Part shown: positions 24,793-32,957 of the stretch, piece after piece | How the letters are laid out: each line of letters begins with the position of its first letter | Position numbering within the stretch: the first letter of the stretch is position 1 | From: Microbispora siamensis | GTDB lineage: Bacteria > Actinomycetota > Actinomycetes > Streptosporangiales > Streptosporangiaceae | Assembly: GCF_016863095.1 (NCBI RefSeq) | Contig: NZ_BOOF01000055.1 | Location: forward strand, 1-64,000 | Direction: 5' to 3' | DNA length: 64,000 nucleotides | Position numbers and translations under genes: made by a program | The notes under the pieces: model-generated | The model's input: the letters and a program-made list of their open reading frames with translations, nothing else | Database searches by the model: none | What the model was told of the DNA's origin: nothing

Positions 24793-25212
24793 ATGGACGT
24801 GGTGGACCGATATTTCAGCGCGTACAACGCCCACGATCTGGACGAGCTCATGGGGTGCTACTGCGCCAAGCCCGTCGCGGTGGGGCCGGGCGGGCCGGCG
24901 GAGGGCCGCTCGGATGTGGCGTCCTATCACACCGCGATCTGGCAGGCGTTCCCCGACGTGCACGTCACGGTGTTACAGAAGGTCGTGGACGGCGAGGCCA
25001 CGGCGGTCACCGCGGTGGGGACCGGCAGGCACACCGGGCCGTTCCCGCTCACCACGGGCGATGTGCTCCAGAGCACCGGGCGCTACGTCAGCGTGCGGTG
25101 CTGCTGGTTCTTCACCGTGCAGGACGGGCTGATCGTCAACCAGCAGGTCTTCTACGACCAGCTGGAGCTGTACCTCCAGCTCGGGCTGCCGCTGTCCCGC
25201 CTCGGTCCTTGA
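24793..25212 (+). CDS. SnoaL-like/NTF2-fold protein
   Basis: 139 residues beginning DVVDRYFSAYNAHDLDELMGCY, the first helix of NTF2-fold SnoaL-like proteins, then EGRSDVASYHTAIWQAFPDVHV and a final strand FYDQLELYLQLGL. That C-terminal motif is shared with the SnoaL-like protein at 442-876. The ATG at 24793 is preferred to GTG 24769 because it opens at the first helix. It follows the FAD monooxygenase by 58 bases that contain a nested hairpin. Likely works on the monooxygenase product or substrate; the reaction is unknown. Confidence 0.78.
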   Translation: MDVVDRYFSAYNAHDLDELMGCYCAKPVAVGPGGPAEGRSDVASYHTAIWQAFPDVHVTVLQKVVDGEATAVTAVGTGRHTGPFPLTTGDVLQSTGRYVSVRCCWFFTVQDGLIVNQQVFYDQLELYLQLGLPLSRLGP

Positions 25213-25216
25213 GGGT

Positions 25217-25252
25217 GCGCGCGGCCCCTCCGGGTCCACAGGGGCCGCGCGC
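25217..25252. terminator. Bidirectional terminator hairpin
   Basis: GCGCGCGGCCCCT (25217-25229) pairs perfectly with AGGGGCCGCGCGC (25240-25252) around ten bases, between the convergent SnoaL-like and pectate lyase genes. Confidence 0.7.
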
Positions 25253-25261
25253 CGCCGTCCG

Positions 25262-26563
25262 TCAGTGGATCTCGCCGGCCCCGGCGTGCCGGGAGACCTC
25301 CCTGGGCACGGTCTCCGCGGGGTCGATCCCCGTGTGCAGGGTCGGCGTCCAGCCCGCGTCGGCGCCGAGGTCGGGGTCGTTCTTCGCGTTGTAGGCGGCG
25401 ATCAGGTCGACGGGCTGCTCCTTGCCGCCGATCCGCAGCAGGTTGCCCTTGGCCGTCAGCGCCGTGCCGCCCCAGTTGTAGAGCAGGTCGGCCGGGTCCA
25501 CGCTCCGGCTCAGCCGGACGTAGTTGTTCTCGGCGTAGATCTGGGACTCCACGCCCACGCCCAGCGCGTACTCGAAGGGCTCGGCGTCGGGCACCTGGTA
25601 GTAGTTGTTGTAGACGTGCACCTTGCCGAACCGCACGCGCGGCAGCCGCTGGAGGTTGCCGAAGAACTCGTTGTGGTGCACGGTGACGCTGAGCTTGCCC
25701 CGGTCGTTGGCGGGGTTGTTGGTCGAGCCGATCAGTATGGTCTTGTCGTGGTCGGAGAACCTGTTCCACGACACGGTCACGAAGTCGGACGCGCTGGTGA
25801 TGTCCGCCTGCCCGTCGTGCACCTGATAGGGCCGGCCGAAGTAGACCGGCTGGTTCGAGTCGGGGTTGTCCCCGTCGGTGAACGTGTTGTGGTCGATCCA
25901 GACGTGGGTCGAACCGGTGACCGAGATGTTGTCGTAGAGGGAGTTCCAGTTGCCCTCGGCGCCGTCGGTGGGGTCCCACTGGGGGAAGCAGTCGGCCGAG
26001 TCCTCGAACCGGATGTTGCGGATGATGACGTTGTCGGCCTTGTCCACGTGCAGGTTGATGTGCCGGATGGTCGCTCCCGGCAGGCCCACGATCGTGGTGT
26101 CGGACGGCACCTTGAGCTTGATGTACTTCGTCTGCGCCGCGGCCGAGGCCGCCCGCGCGTCCTCCATCGGCCCGGACGGCTCGGTGTCGCGGCCCCACAC
26201 CGCCGGGTCGTACGCCGCGAGGTAGCCGGCCAGCGTGTAGCCGCCGGTGGCGAAGTCCGCGCAGGTCTTGTCGACGTCGATGACGCCCCTGACGTAGATG
26301 ATGCGGGGGCCGGGGGAGGCGAGGGCCGCGGCCAGGCCCGCGCGGTCGGTGACGACGTGGACGTTCGACGCGGGGGCCGCCGCGCCGCCGGTGGTGCCGG
26401 TGCCGGCCGAGGCCCAGCCGTCGCCCGCGGGCAGCGTCTGCCGCCCGAGATCGACCGGCTTCCCGGCCGGCGGGGTGGCCGCCCCGGCGGGGCCCGCTCC
26501 CAGCACGGGGACGGCGGCCGTCACCGCGAGGGCGGCCGACACGAGTAAGGATCTTCCGGGCAT
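25262..26563 (-). CDS. Secreted pectate lyase, polysaccharide lyase family 1
   Basis: 433 residues. A Sec-type signal peptide (PGRSLLVSAALAVTAAVPVLG, cleaved near AGPAGAA) precedes a right-handed beta-helix. PL1 hallmarks are PSDTTIVGLPGATI, NVIIRNIRF, THVWIDHNTFTDGDN (calcium ligands), SWNRFSDHDKTILIGS and NLQRLPRVRFGKVHVYNNYY with the catalytic RxPRxR arginine. It cleaves polygalacturonate by beta-elimination outside the cell with Ca2+. It is immediately downstream of the second kdgD on the same strand (57 bases), linking polymer breakdown to the oxidative uronate pathway. Confidence 0.93.
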   Translation of the reverse strand: MPGRSLLVSAALAVTAAVPVLGAGPAGAATPPAGKPVDLGRQTLPAGDGWASAGTGTTGGAAAPASNVHVVTDRAGLAAALASPGPRIIYVRGVIDVDKTCADFATGGYTLAGYLAAYDPAVWGRDTEPSGPMEDARAASAAAQTKYIKLKVPSDTTIVGLPGATIRHINLHVDKADNVIIRNIRFEDSADCFPQWDPTDGAEGNWNSLYDNISVTGSTHVWIDHNTFTDGDNPDSNQPVYFGRPYQVHDGQADITSASDFVTVSWNRFSDHDKTILIGSTNNPANDRGKLSVTVHHNEFFGNLQRLPRVRFGKVHVYNNYYQVPDAEPFEYALGVGVESQIYAENNYVRLSRSVDPADLLYNWGGTALTAKGNLLRIGGKEQPVDLIAAYNAKNDPDLGADAGWTPTLHTGIDPAETVPREVSRHAGAGEIH

Positions 26564-26620
26564 GACTGTCTCCGTTCCGCGGTCGCTCCCCCGAGACGAG
26601 TCCGTACGCGTCGCCGGCGC

Positions 26621-27538
26621 TCAGGCCGGGTTGGGCGACCGCTCCAGTTCTTCGAGAAGGGCGAGACCGCGGTCGATCAGCGCGGCGAGCCTGTCGAGGT
26701 GCTCGAGGCTGGGATCGGACAGCGGCCGGCGGACGGGTCCCACGTCCAGACCACGCAGGCGCACACCCGCCTTGATGAGCGAGACGGCATACCCCGGGCC
26801 CTCGCGCCGCAGGTCGACCAGAGGGCGGTAGAACCCCTCGATCAGACGGCCGGCGACGTCGTCGCGGCCGTCCCGCAGCGCCCGGTAGCAGGCGAGGGCG
26901 AGGTCGGGGAGGAAGCAGAAGACGGCGGAGGAGTAACGGACCACTCCGAGGTCCCGGTAGCCGAGCTGGGACAGCTCCGCCGTCGGCAGGCCGTTGAAGT
27001 AGAGCATGCCGGGCGGGGCGGCCTCGATGATCCGGCGCATGAGGCCGAGGTCGCCGTAGCCGTCCTTCAACCCGATGACGCCCGGGTGCCGCGCGAGCGC
27101 CGCGACCGTCTCCGGCTCGAAGACGGCGTTGTCCCGCTGGTAGAGGATGACCGGCAGCCGGGTGCCGTCCGCGATCGCCTCGTAGTGGCGGCGCAGGCCG
27201 TCCTGGCCCGCCTGCACGAGGTACGGCGGCAGCGCGAGCAGGGCCGAGGCCCCGCCGTCCTCGGCCGCCTTCGCGAACTCCAGGGCCATCGCGGTGCCGT
27301 AGCCGGTCCCGGCGACCACCGGGACGCGCCCGGCCGCCTCCTCCACCGCGGCGGCCACGCAGGCGGCGTAGTCGCGCAGGCCGAGCGAGGGGAACTCGCC
27401 GGTGCCGCAGCAGGCGAACACCGCGCCGCACCCCGCCTCGACGCCCTGCCGCACGTGCCGGCGGAACACCTCGAGGTCGAGCCGCTCCTCCTCGTCGCAC
27501 GGCGTGACCGGGAAGAACAGCAGGCCGTCGAATGTCAC
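26621..27538 (-). CDS. 5-dehydro-4-deoxyglucarate dehydratase, second copy
   Basis: 305 residues, starting at GTG 27538. It aligns end to end with the KDG dehydratase at 18721-19623 and keeps Tyr133 (ILYQRDNAVF), Schiff-base Lys158 (VIGLKDGYGD), GTGEFPSLG and YFNGLPTAE in the same positions. The extra cysteines (FACCGTGE) are a difference. It is co-directional with the pectate lyase and divergent from the sugar ABC transporter operon, so this copy is likely induced with pectin uptake while the other belongs to the glucarate operon. Divergent substrate stereochemistry (galactarate versus glucarate) is possible. Confidence 0.87.
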   Translation of the reverse strand: MTFDGLLFFPVTPCDEEERLDLEVFRRHVRQGVEAGCGAVFACCGTGEFPSLGLRDYAACVAAAVEEAAGRVPVVAGTGYGTAMALEFAKAAEDGGASALLALPPYLVQAGQDGLRRHYEAIADGTRLPVILYQRDNAVFEPETVAALARHPGVIGLKDGYGDLGLMRRIIEAAPPGMLYFNGLPTAELSQLGYRDLGVVRYSSAVFCFLPDLALACYRALRDGRDDVAGRLIEGFYRPLVDLRREGPGYAVSLIKAGVRLRGLDVGPVRRPLSDPSLEHLDRLAALIDRGLALLEELERSPNPA

Positions 27539-27559
27539 CGGCTTCCTCCGTCATCCTTC

Positions 27560-27748
27560 TGAACGAGATTCATATTCGTGAACACCCGGACCGTACGGTG
27601 CGCGGCGGCGCGCGGTCAAGACGCGCGGCTTCAGAGGGTGAATGTTTCGAATAGGACACGGGTCCTTGACAGGACCGAGGCCCGAACATCACCGTTGATC
27701 CGTCCACGTTTGTGAACCACGTTCAGGAATATGTCTTGAACATGGTTC
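27560..27748. promoter_or_regulatory. TGAAC/GTTCA inverted repeats between kdgD-2 and the ABC operon
   Basis: The 237-base divergent region holds TGAAC (27560-27564) and CGTGAAC (27577-27583) near the kdgD-2 start, and TGTGAAC (27711-27717) with TGAAC-CAC-GTTCA (27713-27725), GTTCA...TGAAC (27721-27741) and GTTCG near 27745 before the permease gene. The heptamer matches the udh promoter repeats at 19865 and 19884. The IclR regulator encoded at the end of the ABC operon is the natural candidate to bind. Confidence 0.5.
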
Positions 27749-27775
27749 GGGAAAAGTCGCAGAGGAGATGCGCCG

Positions 27776-28642
27776 GTGACGACGATGCGCCGCAGGGCCG
27801 TGCCGTACCTGCTGATCTCACCGACGGTCGCGCTCATCGCCGCGTTTCTCGTCTACCCGATCGCCAGCGTCGCGTACTACAGCCTGCAGCACCGCAACCT
27901 CACCCGGCCATGGGCGGACGGCTTCGCCGGTCTCGACAACTTCCGTCGGATGCTGTTCGAGGACGAGGTCTTCTGGCACAGCCTGGGCTTCACCGCCAAA
28001 TGGGTGGTGGTCGAGATCGGCCTCCAGCTGATCCTCGGGCTGGCCCTGGCCCTGATCGTCAATGAAAGTTTCATCGGCAGGGGGCTCGCCCGGTCGCTCG
28101 TCTTCTCGCCCTGGGCCGTCTCCGGGGTGCTGACGACGGGCATCTGGATCCTGCTCTACACGCCGAGCACCGGGGTGCTGCGCTTCCTCGGGCAGCCCGA
28201 GGCGGCGGTCCTCGGCAACCCCGACACGGTCTTTCCCGCCGTGGTGGTGACCGAGTTGTGGCGCGGCGTGCCGTTCTTCGCGATCCTCCTGCTCGCCGGC
28301 CTGCAGGGCATCCCGGGCGAGCTCTACGAGGCGGCGGCGGTGGACGGCGCCGGGCGGATCAGGCGCTTCCTCCACGTCACGCTGCCGCACCTGCGGGACG
28401 CGATCGTGCTGGCCACGCTGCTGCGCGGGGTCTGGGAGTTCAACAACGTCGACCTGCTCTACACGCTCACCGGCGGCGGCCCGGCGCAGGTCACGACCAC
28501 GCTGCCGCTGTACGTCGCACAGCGGGCCGTCGACTCCAAGGACTTCGGGTACGGCTCGGCGCTGACGATGGCGGGCTTCGTGATCCTGCTGTTCTGCTCC
28601 ATCCTCTACCTCCGGCTCAGCCGGTTCGGCGAGGAACGATGA
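27776..28642 (+). CDS. Sugar ABC transporter permease (MalF-like)
   Basis: 288 residues, start GTG 27776 with AGGAG upstream. Six predicted membrane helices (YLLISPTVALIAAFLVYPIASVAYYSL first) and the cytoplasmic EAA loop LYEAAAVDGAGRIRRFLHVTLP that docks on the ATPase. It belongs to the carbohydrate uptake-1 family and pairs with the next gene. Together with the binding protein it would import oligogalacturonides or uronates; the substrate is inferred from neighbours only. Confidence 0.92.
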   Translation: MTTMRRRAVPYLLISPTVALIAAFLVYPIASVAYYSLQHRNLTRPWADGFAGLDNFRRMLFEDEVFWHSLGFTAKWVVVEIGLQLILGLALALIVNESFIGRGLARSLVFSPWAVSGVLTTGIWILLYTPSTGVLRFLGQPEAAVLGNPDTVFPAVVVTELWRGVPFFAILLLAGLQGIPGELYEAAAVDGAGRIRRFLHVTLPHLRDAIVLATLLRGVWEFNNVDLLYTLTGGGPAQVTTTLPLYVAQRAVDSKDFGYGSALTMAGFVILLFCSILYLRLSRFGEER

Positions 28643-28661
28643 AGAGGCGAGGGGTTTCGCA

Positions 28662-29540
28662 ATGAGCGCCGACGTCATGATCCGCCCGCGCACGCGAGCG
28701 GTGCCCGCGGGGACCCGCCGACGGAAGAGGCACGATCCCGGCCGCGTGCTGCGGCTCTACGTCCCTCTCGGGATGTACCTGGTCTTCACCCTCGTGCCGT
28801 TCTACTGGATGCTCGTGTTCGCCCTGCGGCCGGCCGGATCGACCGACCCGGTGCCCTGGCCGATCACGTTCGAGCACTTCGAGACCGTCTGGAACGACAT
28901 CGGCTACGCGGTGTTCTTCAAGAACAGCGTGATCGTCGGGGTCTGGTCGCTGCTGTTCACCACGGTCATCGCGGTCATGGGCGGGTACGCGCTGTCGCGC
29001 TACCGGTTCCGCGGCCGGGGCCTGTTCATGGTCGTGCTGCTGTGCACCCAGTTCATCCCCGGCGCGATGATGCTGATCCCGCTGTTTTCGATCTTCAAGT
29101 CGCTCGGCCTGATCAACAGCCTGGCCAGCCTCATCGTCGCCGACACCGTCTTCAACCTGCCCCTGTCGATCATCCTGATGAGCGGGTTCATCTCGGCCGT
29201 GCCGTTCACGGTCGAGGAGGCCGCGATGGTCGACGGCTGCACCCGCTTCCGCGGCTTCCTCGCGATCGTGCTGCCGCAACTGCGGCCCGGCCTGATCGCC
29301 GTGGGATCGTTCGCCTTCATCCACACGTGGAACAACTTCCTGTTCGCGCTGATGTTCGTCAGCAAGCAGGACAGCTTCACGATCCCCGTCGGGCTCAGCT
29401 ACACGATCGGGGAGTACAGCGCCGACTTCGGGGCTCTCGCGGCCGGGGGCGTCGTCGCCGCCCTGCCGGTGGTCTGCGTGTTCGCAGTGGTCCAGCGCTA
29501 TCTCGTGCACGGCATCAGCGCCGGCGCGGTCAAGGGATAG
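28662..29540 (+). CDS. Sugar ABC transporter permease (MalG-like)
   Basis: 292 residues, six membrane helices starting LYVPLGMYLVFTLVPFYWMLV, and the EAA motif VEEAAMVDGCTRFRGFLAIVLPQLRPG. It follows the first permease by 19 bases with GAGG upstream of the ATG. Forms the heterodimeric channel with that protein. No ATP-binding subunit gene is found in this operon, so an ATPase encoded elsewhere (MsiK type) must energise it. Confidence 0.92.
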   Translation: MSADVMIRPRTRAVPAGTRRRKRHDPGRVLRLYVPLGMYLVFTLVPFYWMLVFALRPAGSTDPVPWPITFEHFETVWNDIGYAVFFKNSVIVGVWSLLFTTVIAVMGGYALSRYRFRGRGLFMVVLLCTQFIPGAMMLIPLFSIFKSLGLINSLASLIVADTVFNLPLSIILMSGFISAVPFTVEEAAMVDGCTRFRGFLAIVLPQLRPGLIAVGSFAFIHTWNNFLFALMFVSKQDSFTIPVGLSYTIGEYSADFGALAAGGVVAALPVVCVFAVVQRYLVHGISAGAVKG

Positions 29541-29573
29541 CAACCCCCCAGCCTGTCGTAAGCAGGAGGAACC

Positions 29574-30863
29574 ATGAAGATGAAAGTGGCCTGGGCGGCG
29601 CTCGCCGTCCTCGCCGTCACCGCTACCGGATGTGGGTCGGACTCGGGTTCCGGCGAGGGCTCCGGCAAGACGACCATCACGTTCTGGGACAACAACGGGG
29701 GCACCCGCACCCCGATCTACCAGGAGCTCATCAAGCGGTTCGAGGCGGCCAACCCCTCGATCCACGTCGAGTACGTCGGCGTCCCGATCGCCTCCGTCCA
29801 GCAGAAGTACGACACCGCCATCGCGGGCGGGGACACCCCCGACGTCGGCGGCGTCACCACGTCGTACCTGGCCAACCTGACCGGCCAGCAGGCGCTGGAG
29901 CCGGCGGACGAGTGGCTGGCCAAGAGCTCGGTGAACGGCAAGCTGGCCACGCCGATGCTCGACTCGGTCCGCAAGACCGTGCCCGACGGCAAGCTCTACC
30001 TGGTGCCGGGCACCTCCAACATGGACGTGGTGTGGTATCTGAAGGACAAGCTCCAGCAGGCGCCGAACACCTGGGACGAGTTCTTCAAGGACGCCGACGA
30101 CCTGACCAAGAAGCCCGACGAGTACGGCTACACCATCCGCGGCGGCGCCGGCTCGATCTTCCAGATCCTGGCCGAGATGTACTCCTACTCAGGCGTCCCC
30201 GAGTTCTTCGACGCCTCCGGCAAGAGCACGGTCAACGACCCGAAGAACGTCGAGTTCCTCACCAAGATGGCCGGGCTGTACAAGAAGGACACCCCCGAGG
30301 CCGACGTCACCAACGACTTCCCGAAGATGGTCGCCGCGTTCGGCACCGGGAAGATCGCGATGATGCACCACAACCTGGGCTCCTACAACGACCACGTCAA
30401 GGCGCACGGCAAGGACAAGATCGGCGCCTTCGCGCTGCCGACCGGCCCCGGCGGCAAGCGGACCGTCGTCGCCAACCCCGTGGACGGCTTCGCGGTCTTC
30501 AAGAACAGCGAGCACAAGGACGCCGCCTGGAAGTTCGTGGAGTTCCTGGTCTCCCACGACAGCAACAGCTACTGGAACCAGCAGACGGGCCAGATCCCGG
30601 CCAACACCGAGGCGCAGGGCGACTCCTGGCTGCAGGGCCTGGAGCACCTGAAGACGGCCGTCGACACGCTGAACGACCCGAACACCCAGGTCGTGTCCCC
30701 GCCCTACTACCTGCCCCAGTTCTCCTCCATCACCAAGGCCGACACCGAGCCCCTCTTCCAGAAGGTGCTGCTCGGCCAGATGAAGCCCCAGGAGTTCCTC
30801 GACACCCTGGCGCAGAAGCTGACCGACGCCCAGGCCGAGTGGAAGAAGGCGACCGGCGGCTGA
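29574..30863 (+). CDS. Sugar ABC transporter substrate-binding lipoprotein
   Basis: 429 residues with a lipoprotein signal peptide: KMKVAWAALAVLAVTATGC, lipobox TATGC, Cys22 to be lipidated. The rest is a cluster B binding protein (TITFWDNNGGTRTPIYQELIKRFEAANPSIHVEYVGV; the hinge region AFGTGKIAMMHHNLGSY; NPVDGFAVFKNSEHKDAAWKFVEFLVS). AGGAGG stands upstream of the ATG. A strong hairpin follows the gene, consistent with higher expression of the binding protein than of the downstream genes. Confidence 0.92.
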   Translation: MKMKVAWAALAVLAVTATGCGSDSGSGEGSGKTTITFWDNNGGTRTPIYQELIKRFEAANPSIHVEYVGVPIASVQQKYDTAIAGGDTPDVGGVTTSYLANLTGQQALEPADEWLAKSSVNGKLATPMLDSVRKTVPDGKLYLVPGTSNMDVVWYLKDKLQQAPNTWDEFFKDADDLTKKPDEYGYTIRGGAGSIFQILAEMYSYSGVPEFFDASGKSTVNDPKNVEFLTKMAGLYKKDTPEADVTNDFPKMVAAFGTGKIAMMHHNLGSYNDHVKAHGKDKIGAFALPTGPGGKRTVVANPVDGFAVFKNSEHKDAAWKFVEFLVSHDSNSYWNQQTGQIPANTEAQGDSWLQGLEHLKTAVDTLNDPNTQVVSPPYYLPQFSSITKADTEPLFQKVLLGQMKPQEFLDTLAQKLTDAQAEWKKATGG

Positions 30864-30887
30864 CGATCGCCGCCGGATCCCGGGACC

Positions 30888-30919
30888 GGGCCGGTGCGTC
30901 CCTGACCGCGCACCGGCCC
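30888..30919 (+). terminator. Hairpin after the binding-protein gene (attenuator or mRNA stabiliser)
   Basis: GGGCCGGTGCG (30888-30898) pairs perfectly with CGCACCGGCCC (30909-30919), loop ten bases, 25 bases past the stop. It separates the binding-protein gene from the enolase-superfamily and iclR genes in the same direction and may partly terminate or stabilise the 5' message. Confidence 0.55.
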
Positions 30920-30979
30920 TCCGGGCCCGATTGACACGGCCCCTCCGGCCCCCGCAGCACCGAGAGAGAGGAAGAGTCC

Positions 30980-32143
30980 ATGGCGGTCGTCGAACGCGTC
31001 ATCGTCACGGTCTTCACCACGGTCACCAGGTCTGTGGTGGACGGGCACGGCCACCGGCACCCCGGCCCGCCCCGGGAGGTGCGGGAGGCGCTGCTGGCCG
31101 TCACCGACAGCGACGGCGCGACCGGATACTGCCTGGCGGCGCCGGACACCGTCAGGGAGGCGGTGATCACCGGGCACATCGGGCCGGCGCTGATCGGCCA
31201 GGACAGCCTCGACCGGGAGCGGCTGTGGCACCGCGTCGCCCGCCGGCAGCGGGGCGCGCAGGGCAACCTGTCCGACCGGGCGCTCAGCGCCGCCGACCAG
31301 GCCCTGTGGGACCTCGCCGGGCGCAAGCTCGGCCTGCCGGTCTGGAAGCTCCTCGGCGGCGCCCGCTCCGAGGTGCCCGCCTACGCGAGCACGATGTGCG
31401 GCGACGACATTCCCGGCGGCCTGGCCACCCCCGAGGACTACGCCGCCTTCGCCAAGGAACTCGTCTCCCGCGGCTACCGCGGGATCAAGCTGCACACGTG
31501 GATGCCGCCCATGCCGTACGGCGTGGACCGCGACATCGAGGCGTGCGCCGCGGTCCGGGAGGCGGTCGGCCCGGACGTCGCGCTCATGCTCGACAGCAAC
31601 CACTGGTACTCCCGTTCCGAGGCCCTGGCCCTCGGCAGGGCCCTCGACGAGCTGAACTTCGCGTGGTACGAGGAGCCCATGGAGGAGGCGTCGGTGCAGT
31701 CGTACCGATGGCTCGCCGACCAGCTCAGGACGCCGATCCTCGGGCCGGAGACCTCCTGGGGCAAGCACATGGCGCGGGCGGAGTGGGTGGCCGCGGGGGC
31801 CTGTGACATCCTCAGGGTCGGGGTGGTCGGCTCCGGCGGGATCATCCCGGCGATCAAGGCGGTCCACCTGGCCGAGTCGTTCGGCATGGACTGCGAGATC
31901 CACGGCAACGGCTCCGGCGCCCTGGCCGTGATCGGCGCCACGCTGTGCGGGCAGTGGTACGAGCGGGGGCTGCTGCACCCGCACTCGGACTACGACACGC
32001 CCGCCCCGCATCTGCGGTCGATCGTCGACCCGCTCGCCGACGGAAAGGTGCGGATGCCGGACACTCCCGGACTGGGGGATGATCTGGATATGGACTACAT
32101 CGCCTCCCGGACGGTCGCCTCCTGGGGAACCGGCTCACAATAG
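30980..32143 (+). CDS. Mandelate racemase/muconate lactonizing family enzyme (possible galactarolactone cycloisomerase)
   Basis: 387 residues of the enolase superfamily. The capping domain precedes a barrel with the second-strand motif GIKLHTW (Lys-x-His), metal ligands in LMLDSNHWYS (Asp), WYEEPME (Glu) and ILGPETSWG (Glu), and a C-terminal CEIHGNGSGALAVIG. It is not a close match to the glucarate dehydratase at 17438. With udh in the same region, the missing step is ring opening or dehydration of galactarolactone, done elsewhere by an enolase-superfamily cycloisomerase; this is an inference from context. Lies between the binding protein and the IclR gene. Confidence 0.8.
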   Translation: MAVVERVIVTVFTTVTRSVVDGHGHRHPGPPREVREALLAVTDSDGATGYCLAAPDTVREAVITGHIGPALIGQDSLDRERLWHRVARRQRGAQGNLSDRALSAADQALWDLAGRKLGLPVWKLLGGARSEVPAYASTMCGDDIPGGLATPEDYAAFAKELVSRGYRGIKLHTWMPPMPYGVDRDIEACAAVREAVGPDVALMLDSNHWYSRSEALALGRALDELNFAWYEEPMEEASVQSYRWLADQLRTPILGPETSWGKHMARAEWVAAGACDILRVGVVGSGGIIPAIKAVHLAESFGMDCEIHGNGSGALAVIGATLCGQWYERGLLHPHSDYDTPAPHLRSIVDPLADGKVRMPDTPGLGDDLDMDYIASRTVASWGTGSQ

Positions 32144-32172
32144 GAGGCGTACAGCGGGTCAGGGAGGTACAC

Positions 32173-32946
32173 ATGGCGGAACCCGTGCCGCACGTGAAGT
32201 CGGCACTCCGGACGGTCGAGCTGCTCGACTTCTTCGCGCAGTATCCCGGACTGCACAGCCTCACCGACCTTCAGGGCAAGCTGGGCTACCCCAAGAGCAG
32301 CCTGCACGCCCTGCTGCGCACGCTGGTCGACCTCGGCTGGATCGAGACCGACGTCACCGGCACGCTCTACCGGATCGGCATGCGGGCTCTGCTGGTCGGG
32401 GCGACGTACATCGACGGCGACCCGGTGGTCCAGCTCGCGCACGACGCCCTGGACTGGCTGGCCGAGGTCACGGGGGAGACGGTGCACCTCGCCCGTCTCG
32501 ACCACTTCGACATCGTCTATCTCGCCACGCGGGCCTCGCGGCACTACCTGCGGCCGTTCTCCCGGGTGGGCCGCCGCCTGCCGGCGAGCACCACGTCGCT
32601 CGGCAAGGCGATCCTGGCGAGCAGGGACGACGACGAGGTGCGCGCGATGCTGCCCGCCGAGCTGCCCTCGCTGACGGCCCACACGATCGTGGACGCCGAG
32701 GAACTGCTGGTCGACCTGCGCCGGGTGCGCAAGCAGGGCTACGCGGTGGACCGTGAGGAGAACACCGAGGGGCTGCGGTGCTTCGGCGTCGCGCTGCACA
32801 TCAGCGACCCGCCGCGCGACGCCATCAGCTGCTCGGTGCCGATCCCGCGCCTCACGCCCGAGCGGGAGAAGGAGATCGCCTCCTGCCTGCTGGAGGCGCG
32901 CGAGCGCATCGAGCGCTCCGCCATGCGGCAGCGCCGCGCCTACTGA
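32173..32946 (+). CDS. IclR-family regulator
   Basis: 257 residues: N-terminal winged helix (KSALRTVELLDFFAQYPGLHSLTDLQGKLGYPKSSLHALLRTLVDLGWIE, residues ~8-58) and the IclR effector domain (~75-250) with PASTTSLGKAILA, YAVDREENTEGLRCFGVAL and the small-acid-binding pocket. AGGGAGG is upstream of the ATG, 29 bases after the enolase-family gene, so it ends the transporter operon. It most likely senses a uronate-derived acid and binds the TGTGAAC-type sites before this operon and udh. Confidence 0.9.
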   Translation: MAEPVPHVKSALRTVELLDFFAQYPGLHSLTDLQGKLGYPKSSLHALLRTLVDLGWIETDVTGTLYRIGMRALLVGATYIDGDPVVQLAHDALDWLAEVTGETVHLARLDHFDIVYLATRASRHYLRPFSRVGRRLPASTTSLGKAILASRDDDEVRAMLPAELPSLTAHTIVDAEELLVDLRRVRKQGYAVDREENTEGLRCFGVALHISDPPRDAISCSVPIPRLTPEREKEIASCLLEARERIERSAMRQRRAY

Positions 32947-32957
32947 CGGGCCCCTTC

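Noticed and set aside
22317-25212. TetR/FAD monooxygenase/SnoaL segment as part of the enediyne cluster
   Set aside because: It is about 10 kb away, separated by pectin and transporter genes, and bounded by its own terminators.
18721-27538. Calling the two KDG dehydratases DapA paralogues
   Set aside because: They lack the GTTGE and DIPGRAG motifs of DapA, carry GTGEF and FNGLPTAE, and lie among uronate genes.
27631-27837. 68-codon minus-strand frame across the ABC operon promoter
   Set aside because: No ribosome site, overlaps the permease start and the TGAAC operator cluster; composition is not protein-like.
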